Made by a program: the position numbers and the translations under genes. Under the pieces are notes generated by a model. The model was not told where the DNA came from. It was given only the letters and a program-made list of their open reading frames with translations, and made no database searches. This document shows positions 53,703-63,539 of a stretch of DNA of 64,000 nt, piece after piece. Origin of the DNA: Halostagnicola sp. A-GB9-2 (GTDB lineage Archaea; Halobacteriota; Halobacteria; Halobacteriales; Natrialbaceae). The first letter of the stretch is position 1. Each line of letters opens with the position of its first letter. Location: NCBI RefSeq assembly GCF_030068615.1, contig NZ_JASJOC010000017.1:1-64000 (forward strand). Direction: 5' to 3'.

Positions 53703-56700
53703 TCAGATAATCAACCCCACCATCGAACGAAGCTCCGACTCGATCATAGAGTACTCTTTTGAATCCCATTCAAACCGTTCTTCGACCCCGGTATCGGTGA
53801 ATCGAAGTGAGGCACGGACATCACGATCGGGATCATGCTGTAACAGAGCCAGCGCGTATGCGAGCATCTGGGGGCGATAGTGCTCTGCAAGTTCAGTGCT
53901 CGTCGTCGATGAGAGGTCGTTCGATTTGTAGTCGATAATATGGAAACCGTCCGGAGTAACGAGCAGCCGGTCGATATCACCGACGATCCGTGTCTCATCG
54001 ATCCGGGCGACGACAGAGTACTCGTCGTAAGTCGCCTCGAGCGTGGAAGTAGCCTCAACCGCGTCCACAAAGTCGACTGCATCAGCGGCGTGTTCAACGG
54101 CTTCCCGAAGATCAGTCTCCGTGGGTTCTTCACCAGCCATCTGGCCCAGCCGGCGAATTATTCCCTCCCATTCGTCTCTCGGCGGACGAAGTTCGTTGAG
54201 ACGGTGGACAACCGTTCCGAAGGTGGTCGGGCTCAAGCCAGTCGACTCGTCGCTATCGCTGTCACTATAACTGTGACCTCCTTCGGAGGCGTTTGCGACC
54301 TCGTTCACGAGCGTTGTCGCAGCGACTCCCATCGCCGGCGTGTGAGCAGATGGCGAGGGAATCGATATCTCCGGCACCGAATCTCCGGCGGGTTCCTCGC
54401 GCTGCCAGTCTACGGGGCGAGGTGGAGTCCGAACGGTGTAGTTCGCGTCGCCGAGCTGGCTGTGTGCTTGGTCGCCCCGAATTGCCTGTTCGAGTAGCTC
54501 ACCATCCTCGAGGAGGATCGGTTGGAGCCAGTCCCGCCATCGATCGGCTTCAGCAAATTCGGCCGGTTCACCGAGCGCCACGCCTCCGGACTCGTCGATG
54601 TCGATATCGTGAGTGCCACAGAGGAGGAGATGATCCCGTGTCCTCGTACACGCCACGTAAAGGAGCCGCTTTGCCTCCGCTCGTTCTTGGGGGTGGTATC
54701 GTCGATCAGCGTACTCGTGAACAGCTGTCTTTTCAATCGCGAAGGCATCGTTCGGATCTGGACCACCAACCGCTGGAATCGGTGGTGCGTCATCGGTGCC
54801 GTCGACAAGCCGGACGTAGCCATGGTCGTCGATGGAACGACCAAAGTTGAGATCACTACCCAGGTCAGGCACTGTGACGATCGGGAACTCGAGTCCCTTG
54901 GCGGTGTGAACCGTTAGTAGGCGTACGCCTTCGGTGTCACCTGGGATATCGGCTTCCCCTTCACGCGGGTCGGTCTCGACCTGTCGGTCGATTCGGTGAA
55001 GTAACCCAGCTGCCGTGTGGACGCCGTTCTCACTCCAGGTTCGGACTTGGTCCCGGAACTTCTCGACGTTCGCGACGGCCTGCCGACCGCGTTCGTCAGC
55101 ACTAATTGAAGTCAAATATCCCGTATCGTCGATCACACGGGTCAGGAGTTGGTTCCACGGAAGGACGCCGTTATCGGTCGGCGTTGCACAGCCACTGAGC
55201 GTCCGCCACGTCGACAAGAGATCGAACGCATCCGCGAGCTGTGGATCGTCCGTCTCGGCGAGTGCATTCCAGACTGAATCGGCGTCCGCGATCGCAGGGG
55301 CGAGACGGTTATCGGTAAATCCGAACAACGGCGAGCGAAGCACACCGTAGAGTGAGACATCGTCCGCTGGGTCACCGAGCGCCCGAAGGAGATTCGTAAG
55401 TGCCTGCACCTCGGGCGTATCGTAAAATCCGACGCCGCCAATGACGGTGTAGGGAATATCGTACTCCTCGAGTGCCCGCTGATACCGATCCAGATGCGTT
55501 CGCCGGCGGAGTAGGATTGCGACGTCGTCAGGCGTTGCTTCTCGGTGGTCACCCGTATCGGGATCTTGGACTTCCGGCGGGTCATCGAACAGATGCGTTA
55601 ACCGGGCGGCAAGCCCCTGTGCTTCAGCTTCGATAGTGTGATCGAGCGCGCCGTCTGCAACGGGATGATCCGCGCCGAAGATCGTTTCTGCAGTCTCGGC
55701 ATCGTCCGGGACGACGAGATATTCGACGCTTCCCGTCAACCCCTCAATGTCCTCGACGCGGTCGCGTTCCGTGGTCAGGCTTTGTGGCGGGGCTTCGAAT
55801 GGTGCATGGGCGTCACCTTCTGGCTGGAATAGGTGCCCGAAGAGTTCGTTGAGGAACGACAGAGGCTCGTCTAACGTTCGGAAGTTCCCCGAAAGCTCAA
55901 GGGCAGTCGGATGTGCCGCTTCGCTCTCGGGAACGGTATCGACGCCACGCGATGCATTAACCGACTGGAGATCGGCTCGAGCATCACCGAACGTCGTTAC
56001 GTCTGCCCCACGAAACCCGTAGATGCTCTGTTTTTCGTCGCCGACGAGGAAGACGTTCGACGCCGTTTCGCCGTCGACGTCGCTGAGGAGTTTTACCAGT
56101 TCCCACTGCCGCGGATCCGTGTCCTGGAACTCGTCGACCAGCACGGAATCGAACTGCTCCTGAAGGCGCTCCCTGACGCTCTCGTTGGCTCGAAGAAATT
56201 GCAGTGTGGTTTCGATCACATCGGGAAAATCAAGGGTATCCCGACGGTCCTTCTCCGCGTTGTAGGCCTCCAGAACGTCCTCAAATACACCCAGTAAGGT
56301 GAGTGCGTAGTGAGCGCTATGTTCCTCAAGTTCGCCGGGCGTGGTCTCAACCCCTTCCTCGTGGGGTTCGACTGCTTCGATCACGGTGTTGATGACGTCT
56401 TTCAGGTCATCATAGACGGCACCGTATTCCCCCCAGTCGTCTTTGTCGCCGACGACGTAGCCTGAGCTGCTATACAGGCCGCCATTTTTCTTCTCACAGA
56501 CCTCATAGAGATCGAGGATCGCCCGTTGACAGGCGCGTAACTTACTCGCACCTGAGTCTGCGGAAAGCCGTTCGACCACATCCTCGAACGTCTGATAGGC
56601 CTGGAGTCCGTCTTCATCGGCTATCGTCGTCTGTGTATCCACTCGGCTAACAACCGTTCGCAACTCGTCCAAGAGCTCGTTGTCGTAGAGCGTTTCGCGG

Positions 56701-57347
56701 GCGGCTACAGCGTCTAAGTCACAGACGGTCTCCCAGAGAATGTCAATGTAGTCCGTGACGTCGGCATCCTGCCATGCGTCTAGGACAGCCTCGCTCTGTG
56801 GGCGTTCATCGAGCAACCCTGCGAGAACGTCGATTAGTTGATCGCGACTCCATAGCTGGGCAAGGAGTCTGATGTCGGTATCGTCCTGATTTCGTTCGAG
56901 GAATTCAGTCACAACCTCCCGCTGGAGTGTCGTCGCACCGTCCTCATCGACCACGTCGAATCCAAGCGAAACCGGAGCCTCGACAGCCCGCTCTCGCAAC
57001 AGGCGTGTACAGAACGCATGAATCGTGTGGACGTACCCGTCCTCGAGTACGTCGAGGACGCCTCGCCAGCGATGATACTCGTCCCCTGAATTGACGGTCT
57101 CGAGTTTCTCGTATACTTCCTCTCGAACGCGCTCGGTCAGTTCAGCGGCCGCTTTGCGAGTAAAGGTGATTGTGACGATATTTTCGGGCGTGAGGTCGGG
57201 ATTCTCGTCCAGTATCGTCACGTACCGTTCGGCCAGTGTCGTCGTCTTGCCGGTGCCAGCACCAGCAGTGATCGCGACGTTTCGGTCCTGGATCAGTGCG
57301 TCTTGCTGTTCCGCTGTCAGCTGAATGGTCTCAGTTTCCTCAGTCAT
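53703..57347 (-). CDS. AddA/RecB-like UvrD helicase with C-terminal nuclease
   Basis: A 1214-residue SF1A helicase-nuclease. N-terminal motifs: AITAGAGTGKTTTLAERYVT (Walker A), ENIVTITFTRKAAAELTERV (motif Ia), DSVLVDEFQDTDPRQWELVK (motif II), FLVGDEKQSIYGFRGADVTT (motif III), GVRLLTVHTAKGLEFPIVTV (motif V) and RLLYVACTRTRDHLLLCGTH (motif VI). The last 130 residues form a PD-(D/E)xK nuclease, with the catalytic pair in RIVGDIDRLLVT and HIIDYKSNDLS. It should unwind and cut broken double-stranded DNA ends. It overlaps the upstream AddB-like gene by eight bases, so both are made together. Confidence 0.9.
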   Translation of the reverse strand: MTEETETIQLTAEQQDALIQDRNVAITAGAGTGKTTTLAERYVTILDENPDLTPENIVTITFTRKAAAELTERVREEVYEKLETVNSGDEYHRWRGVLDVLEDGYVHTIHAFCTRLLRERAVEAPVSLGFDVVDEDGATTLQREVVTEFLERNQDDTDIRLLAQLWSRDQLIDVLAGLLDERPQSEAVLDAWQDADVTDYIDILWETVCDLDAVAARETLYDNELLDELRTVVSRVDTQTTIADEDGLQAYQTFEDVVERLSADSGASKLRACQRAILDLYEVCEKKNGGLYSSSGYVVGDKDDWGEYGAVYDDLKDVINTVIEAVEPHEEGVETTPGELEEHSAHYALTLLGVFEDVLEAYNAEKDRRDTLDFPDVIETTLQFLRANESVRERLQEQFDSVLVDEFQDTDPRQWELVKLLSDVDGETASNVFLVGDEKQSIYGFRGADVTTFGDARADLQSVNASRGVDTVPESEAAHPTALELSGNFRTLDEPLSFLNELFGHLFQPEGDAHAPFEAPPQSLTTERDRVEDIEGLTGSVEYLVVPDDAETAETIFGADHPVADGALDHTIEAEAQGLAARLTHLFDDPPEVQDPDTGDHREATPDDVAILLRRRTHLDRYQRALEEYDIPYTVIGGVGFYDTPEVQALTNLLRALGDPADDVSLYGVLRSPLFGFTDNRLAPAIADADSVWNALAETDDPQLADAFDLLSTWRTLSGCATPTDNGVLPWNQLLTRVIDDTGYLTSISADERGRQAVANVEKFRDQVRTWSENGVHTAAGLLHRIDRQVETDPREGEADIPGDTEGVRLLTVHTAKGLEFPIVTVPDLGSDLNFGRSIDDHGYVRLVDGTDDAPPIPAVGGPDPNDAFAIEKTAVHEYADRRYHPQERAEAKRLLYVACTRTRDHLLLCGTHDIDIDESGGVALGEPAEFAEADRWRDWLQPILLEDGELLEQAIRGDQAHSQLGDANYTVRTPPRPVDWQREEPAGDSVPEISIPSPSAHTPAMGVAATTLVNEVANASEGGHSYSDSDSDESTGLSPTTFGTVVHRLNELRPPRDEWEGIIRRLGQMAGEEPTETDLREAVEHAADAVDFVDAVEATSTLEATYDEYSVVARIDETRIVGDIDRLLVTPDGFHIIDYKSNDLSSTTSTELAEHYRPQMLAYALALLQHDPDRDVRASLRFTDTGVEERFEWDSKEYSMIESELRSMVGLII

Positions 57348-60300
57348 CGCTCATCACCGCCTGGAGATCTTCGTCGTCTCGAACACGGAGCGGCACGTAT
57401 GCGGCGTCATCCTTGCTGACCTCGTCGACGAACTCGCGCTTGCGATGGTGGCGAACGTCACACGCTCGACGGTAGTCACAGTACTGGCAGTTCGCGTCTC
57501 GAGGGGACTGCAACGTCGTGTGGAACCGTCCGTTGGCGATTGCCTCGTCGATCTGTCCCAGCCACTCGGGAACGACATCCTCCATGAAGCGCCGAAGATC
57601 GGCCTGTGAATCGAATTTCGACTCGACGCCGCGAGGAACCTTGAGGTCGTTTGGCGGCCGCACTTGATAGTACGTCGCTGAGAGCCTCCCCTGGTCGAAC
57701 AGATCTCCATCGATGACCTCGTCCGCGGCGAGCAGATAGATGGGGAGCTGGAACGTCGTCCCGCCGGTCGTTTTCGTCATGTACGGTGCCTTCCCTGTCT
57801 TGTAATCATAGAGCGAGATCTCCGAGTGCTCGCCGTTCCGATTCACGTCAATACGGTCGATGTACCCGCGAATCGCAACCGTCGATCCATCTGGGCGTTC
57901 GATTGAAAACGGTCCGGAATCTGCCTCTGGAAGCCCCTCACCGAACGGAGCTTCGAACAGGTGTGGGGACGCAAAATCCCCTCTGGAGAGTTCGTTGTCG
58001 AGAAACGTCGCGAACAGTCCCTTTTCGGGCGCATCGTGAGGTTGCACGCCGGATTCGAACGGAACGGAGTCATCGTCGCCCAACCCCGCAAAGAGTTCCG
58101 CTTTCCATCGCTCGTAGAACAGGCCGTCATACTCGAAATCAGCTTCATTGAGTTCTGCAACGGCAATTTCTCGGAGGTGAGTAGCGAGCACACCTCGATC
58201 GTCGTCGGTGAGGTCTACGCCATCCTCGAGGTTGTCCTGAAGGTCTGCATAGAAGCGCTCGAGGACGTCGTGGACGTACGAACCAGTCTCGAGGGGCGTG
58301 GGGGTAACCTCGACATCGTCGGGATCCTCGATCCCGAGAACGTTGTCAGCGTAGAATTTGAACCCGCACCTGGCGTACTGCTCGATCCGACTCGCACTGT
58401 AGGGCTCCCGATCTGCCGGTGGGTAAACTGCCCCAACAGTGTCGGAATCCAACAAGCCGTCGTGCTCAGCGAGACTTGTTGTTCCCCTCTGTTCTGCACA
58501 CTGGAGGCCCCGATCTGTTCGCTTTGTTTGTGCAGGCGAAAGATCACCGCGATCACCGGCACGACTGACCGCCACACGTCGATCAGCGGCGGTCGCGATA
58601 TGACGCTGGAGATCCTCACGGGAGCCCACGCGATCGTCGACGCCAGCTTCCGGTTCGATTCCGGTTACACGCTGTAGTTCGTCAAGTACCGGCGACCGGA
58701 CGACGGCGGATTCATCACCACCCGTCTCCGGAGTGGTGATCGTGAGCGCGTCGACGTTCGCGAGCAGGGTCGCAAACAGGTAGCGGCCACGGAGTCGCTC
58801 GTCAGCGGTGTCGAACCGTGGGTGGGACTCGGTCATCTCCTCGAAAAAGGCCGGACGTTCCGGGGTCGTCGGGAAATGCTCGCTCGTCAGGCCGACGAGA
58901 AAGACCTTCTCGAAGGATCGCATCCGGGCGTCGAGCATCCCCATCACTTCGACATGGCCGCCAGCAGCGCTCTGTGGAAATCGAATCGATACGTTACTGA
59001 AAGCTCGAGTGAATAGCGCTAATGGGGATTGGGCGCTACGTACGCCCTCCAGCGCCTCGAAGGAACTGAGTAGCTTGCCAACGCTCTGATAAGCTTGTTG
59101 TTCAACAGCCTGTTGTGCACCGCTGGCGTAGTTCTCGGCAGCCGCCTCGAGTTCGAGCCGGTCGTCCAGTAGTCGGCGTAGTGTATCGGTTGCGTCTCCA
59201 ACGGTTCCTGTACGGAGTGTCTCCAGCGTCGCTAACAGGTCCTCGATCAGTGTTTCTGTTTCGGCGTCGACGGCATCGAGAAGTGGCGTAACTGAAACCG
59301 TATCGTGCCGCCGAGCAGCAGCCGTAATAATATTGGCTTGATCAGTATCGACGACGTCGACCAGCGGATTCGCCAAGAGTGATGTGAGGTCTTCGGCACG
59401 CGGATCAGGTTCGGCGAGGTTCAGAAGGTCGTACACGACGCTTCCGGTGAACGTCTGATCCAGCTGTGATGCAGCAGTCGTAACGTGTGGAATATCGAAC
59501 GTATCGAGTGTGTCCTCTACGTAGCCTGAATACGACTCAGTGCCAGGGATGACGACGGCGAGATCATCGGGATCTCGCCCGTCCGCTAACTCGGTTCGCA
59601 GTTCGCGGGCCACAAAGCGAATCTCACGCTCGGGTGTGGGGAGTTCCCGCCACTGGAGATGATCCGGGGTTGGAATGACCTCTGGATCTGGCCGATAAAG
59701 GGCGTTGGTAATCGTTTTAAACGTTCTCCCGGCCTCGTCCACTGGCTCGAGGTGCACTGTCTCGAAGTCCAGTGAGTTGTAGACATCTCTCGCGTCGGTT
59801 GCGACGGCATCGACCCCAGACCAGCCATCCTGATGGAGCGGCAGTAGTGCGATCGTCGGAAAGTCCTCGACGATACGCGCGATGAGGCGGCGTTCAACCG
59901 GGCGAAATTCGTGGTACCCTGAGAGGATCACGATGTCCAATTCGGGCGAGACTGTGGATAACGACTGGTCCGCTGTCGCGACGGCATGGAACATTTCGCC
60001 GCGGGTACAGACCCATTCGTCGACGTAGTCGGTATGGAAATCGCGGTAGTGACGATAGGCGTTGACGGTAGCTGTTGCGATCCGATCATCGAGCGCAGAC
60101 CCCTCGAACTCTGTCTTGAGTGCGTCGGCAGTCCTGACACCAGCGTCATCGAAGAGCGAGAAACGGCTACTGAACGAATCCGCAAGCGCGGCAGACGCCG
60201 GTTCGCCGGCGAGAGCGCCTGTTGTCTCGGCCGTAGTTTTGTCGAGTGCGTACTCGGTGAGTCGCCGATCCAACTGCCCAGAAAGTGGTTGAATAGGACC

Positions 60301-60528
60301 GTGGAGGTTTTCGTACCAGTCCCGAACGACCGTATCAAGCGTCTCGGCTCGAAGGCGAAGCGGCTTGTGCGACGTGGCCCAGCGATCTTCAACCTCGCTT
60401 CGGCGAGCGTCGTTTCGAGTAATGTAGAGGATACTCCCCAGCGAATCGGTGGCAATATCAGCAGCCCGCTGAAACGCCTGGTGTTCCAATCGGGCGTGTT
60501 TCGGACCGGTAAGGAGCGTTGAATCCAT
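57340..60528 (-). CDS. AddB/RexB-like inactivated helicase with Fe-S nuclease
   Basis: A 1062-residue partner of the AddA-like protein. The N-terminal half has helicase-like folds without a good Walker A (TGPKHARLEHQAFQRAADIA). Recognisable parts: LDIVILSGYHEFRPVERRLI, EKVFLVGLTSEHFPTTPERP. The C-terminal nuclease has AIRGYIDRIDVN and ISLYDYKTGKAPY, with the catalytic D and D..K. Four cysteines, one in ARCGFKFYADN before the nuclease and three in NCQYCDYRRACDVR after it, fit the 4Fe-4S staple of AddB and Cas4. Together with AddA it would process DNA ends. First gene of the operon; its promoter lies in 60530-60700. Confidence 0.88.
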   Translation of the reverse strand: MDSTLLTGPKHARLEHQAFQRAADIATDSLGSILYITRNDARRSEVEDRWATSHKPLRLRAETLDTVVRDWYENLHGPIQPLSGQLDRRLTEYALDKTTAETTGALAGEPASAALADSFSSRFSLFDDAGVRTADALKTEFEGSALDDRIATATVNAYRHYRDFHTDYVDEWVCTRGEMFHAVATADQSLSTVSPELDIVILSGYHEFRPVERRLIARIVEDFPTIALLPLHQDGWSGVDAVATDARDVYNSLDFETVHLEPVDEAGRTFKTITNALYRPDPEVIPTPDHLQWRELPTPEREIRFVARELRTELADGRDPDDLAVVIPGTESYSGYVEDTLDTFDIPHVTTAASQLDQTFTGSVVYDLLNLAEPDPRAEDLTSLLANPLVDVVDTDQANIITAAARRHDTVSVTPLLDAVDAETETLIEDLLATLETLRTGTVGDATDTLRRLLDDRLELEAAAENYASGAQQAVEQQAYQSVGKLLSSFEALEGVRSAQSPLALFTRAFSNVSIRFPQSAAGGHVEVMGMLDARMRSFEKVFLVGLTSEHFPTTPERPAFFEEMTESHPRFDTADERLRGRYLFATLLANVDALTITTPETGGDESAVVRSPVLDELQRVTGIEPEAGVDDRVGSREDLQRHIATAADRRVAVSRAGDRGDLSPAQTKRTDRGLQCAEQRGTTSLAEHDGLLDSDTVGAVYPPADREPYSASRIEQYARCGFKFYADNVLGIEDPDDVEVTPTPLETGSYVHDVLERFYADLQDNLEDGVDLTDDDRGVLATHLREIAVAELNEADFEYDGLFYERWKAELFAGLGDDDSVPFESGVQPHDAPEKGLFATFLDNELSRGDFASPHLFEAPFGEGLPEADSGPFSIERPDGSTVAIRGYIDRIDVNRNGEHSEISLYDYKTGKAPYMTKTTGGTTFQLPIYLLAADEVIDGDLFDQGRLSATYYQVRPPNDLKVPRGVESKFDSQADLRRFMEDVVPEWLGQIDEAIANGRFHTTLQSPRDANCQYCDYRRACDVRHHRKREFVDEVSKDDAAYVPLRVRDDEDLQAVMSDD

Positions 60529-60685
60529 CGAACACTCTATACCAAGATATCCACCTCACTTGACTTTTGTCAACAGTGACAGGTGGCACTCTCAGGCGTC
60601 CCGCGTAACCGTGAGAGTTCGTCTTTTCGGTCCACGAAGTGTTCTATAGGCCTACTCTAACCCAGTGAAGAATTATACTTCCGAA

Positions 60686-60707
60686 TAGCCTATTCTGAAA
60701 TAGGCTA
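60686..60707. repeat. Perfect inverted repeat upstream of the helicase-nuclease operon
   Basis: TAGCCTATT/AATAGGCTA around CTGA (9-bp arms), with a third related half-site GGCTATTTT at 60718-60726. A symmetric site plus an extra half-site upstream of an operon is a plausible operator for a dimeric repressor. The rest of 60529-61114 shows no gene. Confidence 0.45.
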
Positions 60708-61114
60708 ATCTGAGATTGGCTATTTTCGAATACCTATGTGGCTCGTGAAGTACCTCGCACACGGTGGGGCGGGGAACTCGCGCTGCCTTTAGTTTAGACC
60801 ATCAGCAGGACACACACAGATTCCAGGATGTTTTATAAGAACATACGACGGAAACCCGGGGTGGGATTACGGAAACGACGGGAACGAGGGGGATCGAAAG
60901 ATCCTGGAATAGTCATCCAGATGATCCACGTTCTTCCGGTCATGTAGATAGCGTTGATCTCAGACCGATCTGATTCCGATCTCTATTGGTCATCGATAGC
61001 GCCTACGCAAGAGTATAATAATTTGGATGTGCGAATCGCTCACCATCTATCTTTCTCACGTGACTTTTCAATTTCGACATTATTTTGGTTTATCAAACTC
61101 TCTTTTAGGATCGT

Positions 61115-61492
61115 ATGCCAGGTAAGAACAAAGATAAATATATCAAAGAGCTAGAAAATAGGGTAGACGAGTTGGAGGATAGAATGAGCGCTATCGAAGA
61201 CATATTCGCCCCAGCTATTCTCGATCGACAGACCGCACACATCGAGGCGAAAGAAGGGGATGCACGAGATACGCTGTCCGAGGGTGATGTGAAAACAATC
61301 AAAATTTTCGATCCGCCAGGTCACGGAAGCGATCCCGATAGCGGAGTCGGAAAGATAGACGGCATCGTGACGTTCGTCAACTGTGACGGACTCAACGTAG
61401 ATGAGGGCGATGTCGTCCACTGCCGCATTACGAATGTATTGCCGAACGCAGCGCATGGCGTTGCGACGCAGATGGCAGAGTACGACGAGTAG
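61115..61492 (+). CDS. Coiled-coil plus TRAM-like RNA-binding domain protein
   Basis: A 125-residue protein. Residues 4-35 are a leucine-rich coiled coil (KYIKELENRVDELEDRMSAI). The C-terminal 60 residues resemble a TRAM/OB-type barrel: GVGKIDGIVTFVNCDGLNVD, EGDVVHCRITNVLPNAAHGV. TRAM domains read G-x-G-v-a-k-i-d-G-f-V-f-V-p...G-D-x-V-x-v-x-I-t-x-v, as here. Haloarchaea have many small TRAM proteins linked with cold and RNA regulation; a coiled-coil fusion is less usual. RNA binding is inference. It stands alone. Confidence 0.65.
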   Translation: MPGKNKDKYIKELENRVDELEDRMSAIEDIFAPAILDRQTAHIEAKEGDARDTLSEGDVKTIKIFDPPGHGSDPDSGVGKIDGIVTFVNCDGLNVDEGDVVHCRITNVLPNAAHGVATQMAEYDE

Positions 61493-61807
61493 ACAACTTC
61501 TGCGTACTCTCTTTTGAAGGGGTTTGGTGAATCGCAATACGGCATGAGGCTGAAAGATCTTAGCTAGACTGTGACGGAGTCTACTCGCTTTCTTATCGTG
61601 GAGTGTTCTGAGATTGTGGCTGGAATTGTCCAGAATAGCGCCTCTCGGGCCTTCCCTCGCCCATAGAAATCGACGCCATCTAGTGATTCACCAGAGCCAT
61701 ATCTTGCACTATCTCGTGATGATCTGCCATCATTCTATGTGAAAGGGTGAGTGTATCAACACTGTGAAAGTCTCTCCAGTGGATTCCAGTTATGCGCACG
61801 ATCGGTC
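61493..61807. other. Intergenic stretch, nothing recognised
   Basis: About 315 bases between the TRAM-like gene and a Usp remnant. No protein-like frame or repeat seen. Confidence 0.4.
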
Positions 61808-61960
61808 CGTATGGCCCTCGAGAACGCCGACATCGCCGTCGACCACGTCGTCCTCGCCGCGCACGGGCGACCCGACGAGCGACGGCCGCTGTACGGCAGC
61901 GTCTCGGAGACGGTCATACGGCGCGTGCCGGTGCCGGTGGCAGTGACAGTCGTTCGGTGA
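61808..61960 (+). pseudogene. Universal stress protein C-terminal remnant
   Basis: Reads LENADIAVDHVVLAAHGRPD, ERRPLYGSVSETVIRRVPVP, VAVTVVR and stops at 61960. It keeps a weakened ATP motif (AHGRPDERRPLYGSV). The N-terminal 90 residues are absent; the frame upstream is unrelated. Confidence 0.7.
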
Positions 61961-62069
61961 CCGACCGAGGAACACAAGACGAGCACCGATGGACGACACC
62001 TGTGGGCGGTTCGGTCGCCCGCCCTGACCGCACCTAGTACTATCCCGTCCCCCGTGGTCGGACCGGTCG

Positions 62070-63521
62070 ATGCGGTACCTCGAAATCACCGTGCCAACGG
62101 ACCGGCGGGAGGCCGTCCTCGACGTACTCGACGACGAGGGGGTCGAGTACGTCGTCACCGACGAGGCGACCGGTAGTGGAACCACAGATGCGGCGGTCGT
62201 TCGCTTGCCGTTGCCGACTCGGGCCGTCGAACCCGTTCTCGACCGGCTGGCAGACGCCGGACTCGAGGACGCCAGGGTCGTCGTCATCGATGCCCAGACG
62301 GTCGTCTCGAAACAGTTCGACGAGTTGCTCGACGAGTACAGCCACGGTGGGACCCGCAGCGAACGCACCTCGAGACAGGTGTTGCGGACGAAAGCCGACG
62401 AGTTCACGCCCTCGATCACGATCTACCTCGTCATGCTGTTGATCAGTGCGGTCGTCGCGACCGCGGGGCTACTCTCGGACTCGCCTGCGGTCGTCGTCGG
62501 GTCGATGGTGATCGCGCCGCTTTTGGGACCGGCACTCGCCGCCAGCGTCGGGATCGTCACCGGCGACGACGAGCTGCGGACGACGGGGTTCCGGTACCAG
62601 ACCATCGGCATCGCCGTCGTGATCGTCGCCTCGATCGGTCTCGCAACCCTCGCCCGCCTGGGCGGGTTCGAACCTGGTGGCGTCGACATCGTCGTCGTCG
62701 CCGAACTCGAGGAGCGGGTCTCGCCGAACCTGCTGTCGATCGCCGTCGCGCTCGGGGCCGGGATCGCGGGCATCCTCAGCCTAACCCGGGGGTTCTCGGA
62801 GGCGATCGTCGGCGTGATGATCGCGGCGGCGTTGATCCCGCCCGCGGCGGCCGTCGGTATCACGACCGCCTGGGGGATGTACGGTGCGGCACTCGGCGCG
62901 CTCGTGCTCGTCGTCGTCAACGTGCTCTCGATCAACGTCGCCGCCCTGGTTACGCTGTGGGTCGCCGGCTACCGTCCCCAGGGACTGTTCGACGTTCCGC
63001 CGACCCGGAAACCGACATACACGTACGGTGCGGTCTTCGGCGTCGCGTTGCTGTTGTTGGCGGCCCCGCTCGCCGGCGTCACCCTCGTCGAGTTCCAGGC
63101 GACGCAACTCACCTCGACGGCCAACGACGCGGTCGACGAGGCCCTCGCCGAACCGGCCTACGCGGACCTCGAGCGCGAGTCGGTCGAGGTAACCCTCGAC
63201 GACGACTATCCGCTGCGCTCGATCGACCGGGTCGTCGTCACCGTCTCCGGGACGAACCCAACCGACAATCCGGGACTCGCCGATCGGATCCAAAACACCC
63301 TCACGACGACTACTGACGAACCGATCACTGTCGAGGTCCAGTACGTCGTCGCCGAGGAGAGCGGCCCGGACACCGAGGAATCCGCGCCGTCGCTCTCGAA
63401 CGTCCAGTCTCGGTCTACAGGTGCCGCCACCTCGTCGGAGCCGACAGCCGAGAGCGAACGGACAGGACCGTCGCTCGAGACCGAGCGGAGCGTGTCGCGA
63501 CTCGGGAGTACGGCCCGGTAG
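62070..63521 (+). CDS. DUF389 (TIGR00341-type) membrane protein
   Basis: A 483-residue membrane protein. An N-terminal cytoplasmic ferredoxin-like domain of about 95 residues (MRYLEITVPTDRREAVLDVL, PVLDRLADAGLEDARVVVID) is followed by DUF389 helices: TIYLVMLLISAVVATAGLLS, SPAVVVGSMVIAPLLGPALA, AIVGVMIAAALIPPAAAVGI and more. 'GSMVIAPLLGP' and 'ALIPPAAAVG' are the family hallmarks. The last 130 residues are hydrophilic and acidic and continue past the final helix (LAGVTLVEFQATQLTSTAND). The function is unknown; the family is thought to be a transporter. It is followed by a Usp relic on the other strand. Confidence 0.87.
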   Translation: MRYLEITVPTDRREAVLDVLDDEGVEYVVTDEATGSGTTDAAVVRLPLPTRAVEPVLDRLADAGLEDARVVVIDAQTVVSKQFDELLDEYSHGGTRSERTSRQVLRTKADEFTPSITIYLVMLLISAVVATAGLLSDSPAVVVGSMVIAPLLGPALAASVGIVTGDDELRTTGFRYQTIGIAVVIVASIGLATLARLGGFEPGGVDIVVVAELEERVSPNLLSIAVALGAGIAGILSLTRGFSEAIVGVMIAAALIPPAAAVGITTAWGMYGAALGALVLVVVNVLSINVAALVTLWVAGYRPQGLFDVPPTRKPTYTYGAVFGVALLLLAAPLAGVTLVEFQATQLTSTANDAVDEALAEPAYADLERESVEVTLDDDYPLRSIDRVVVTVSGTNPTDNPGLADRIQNTLTTTTDEPITVEVQYVVAEESGPDTEESAPSLSNVQSRSTGAATSSEPTAESERTGPSLETERSVSRLGSTAR

Positions 63522-63539
63522 CGGTTTCCCTGTGCCGGG

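Noticed and set aside
57340-60528. AddB-like protein considered as a Cas4 or CRISPR-related nuclease
   Set aside because: The Fe-S cysteine layout is shared with Cas4, but the length, the helicase-like N-terminus and the overlap with an AddA-like gene fit AddB; no other cas genes are near.
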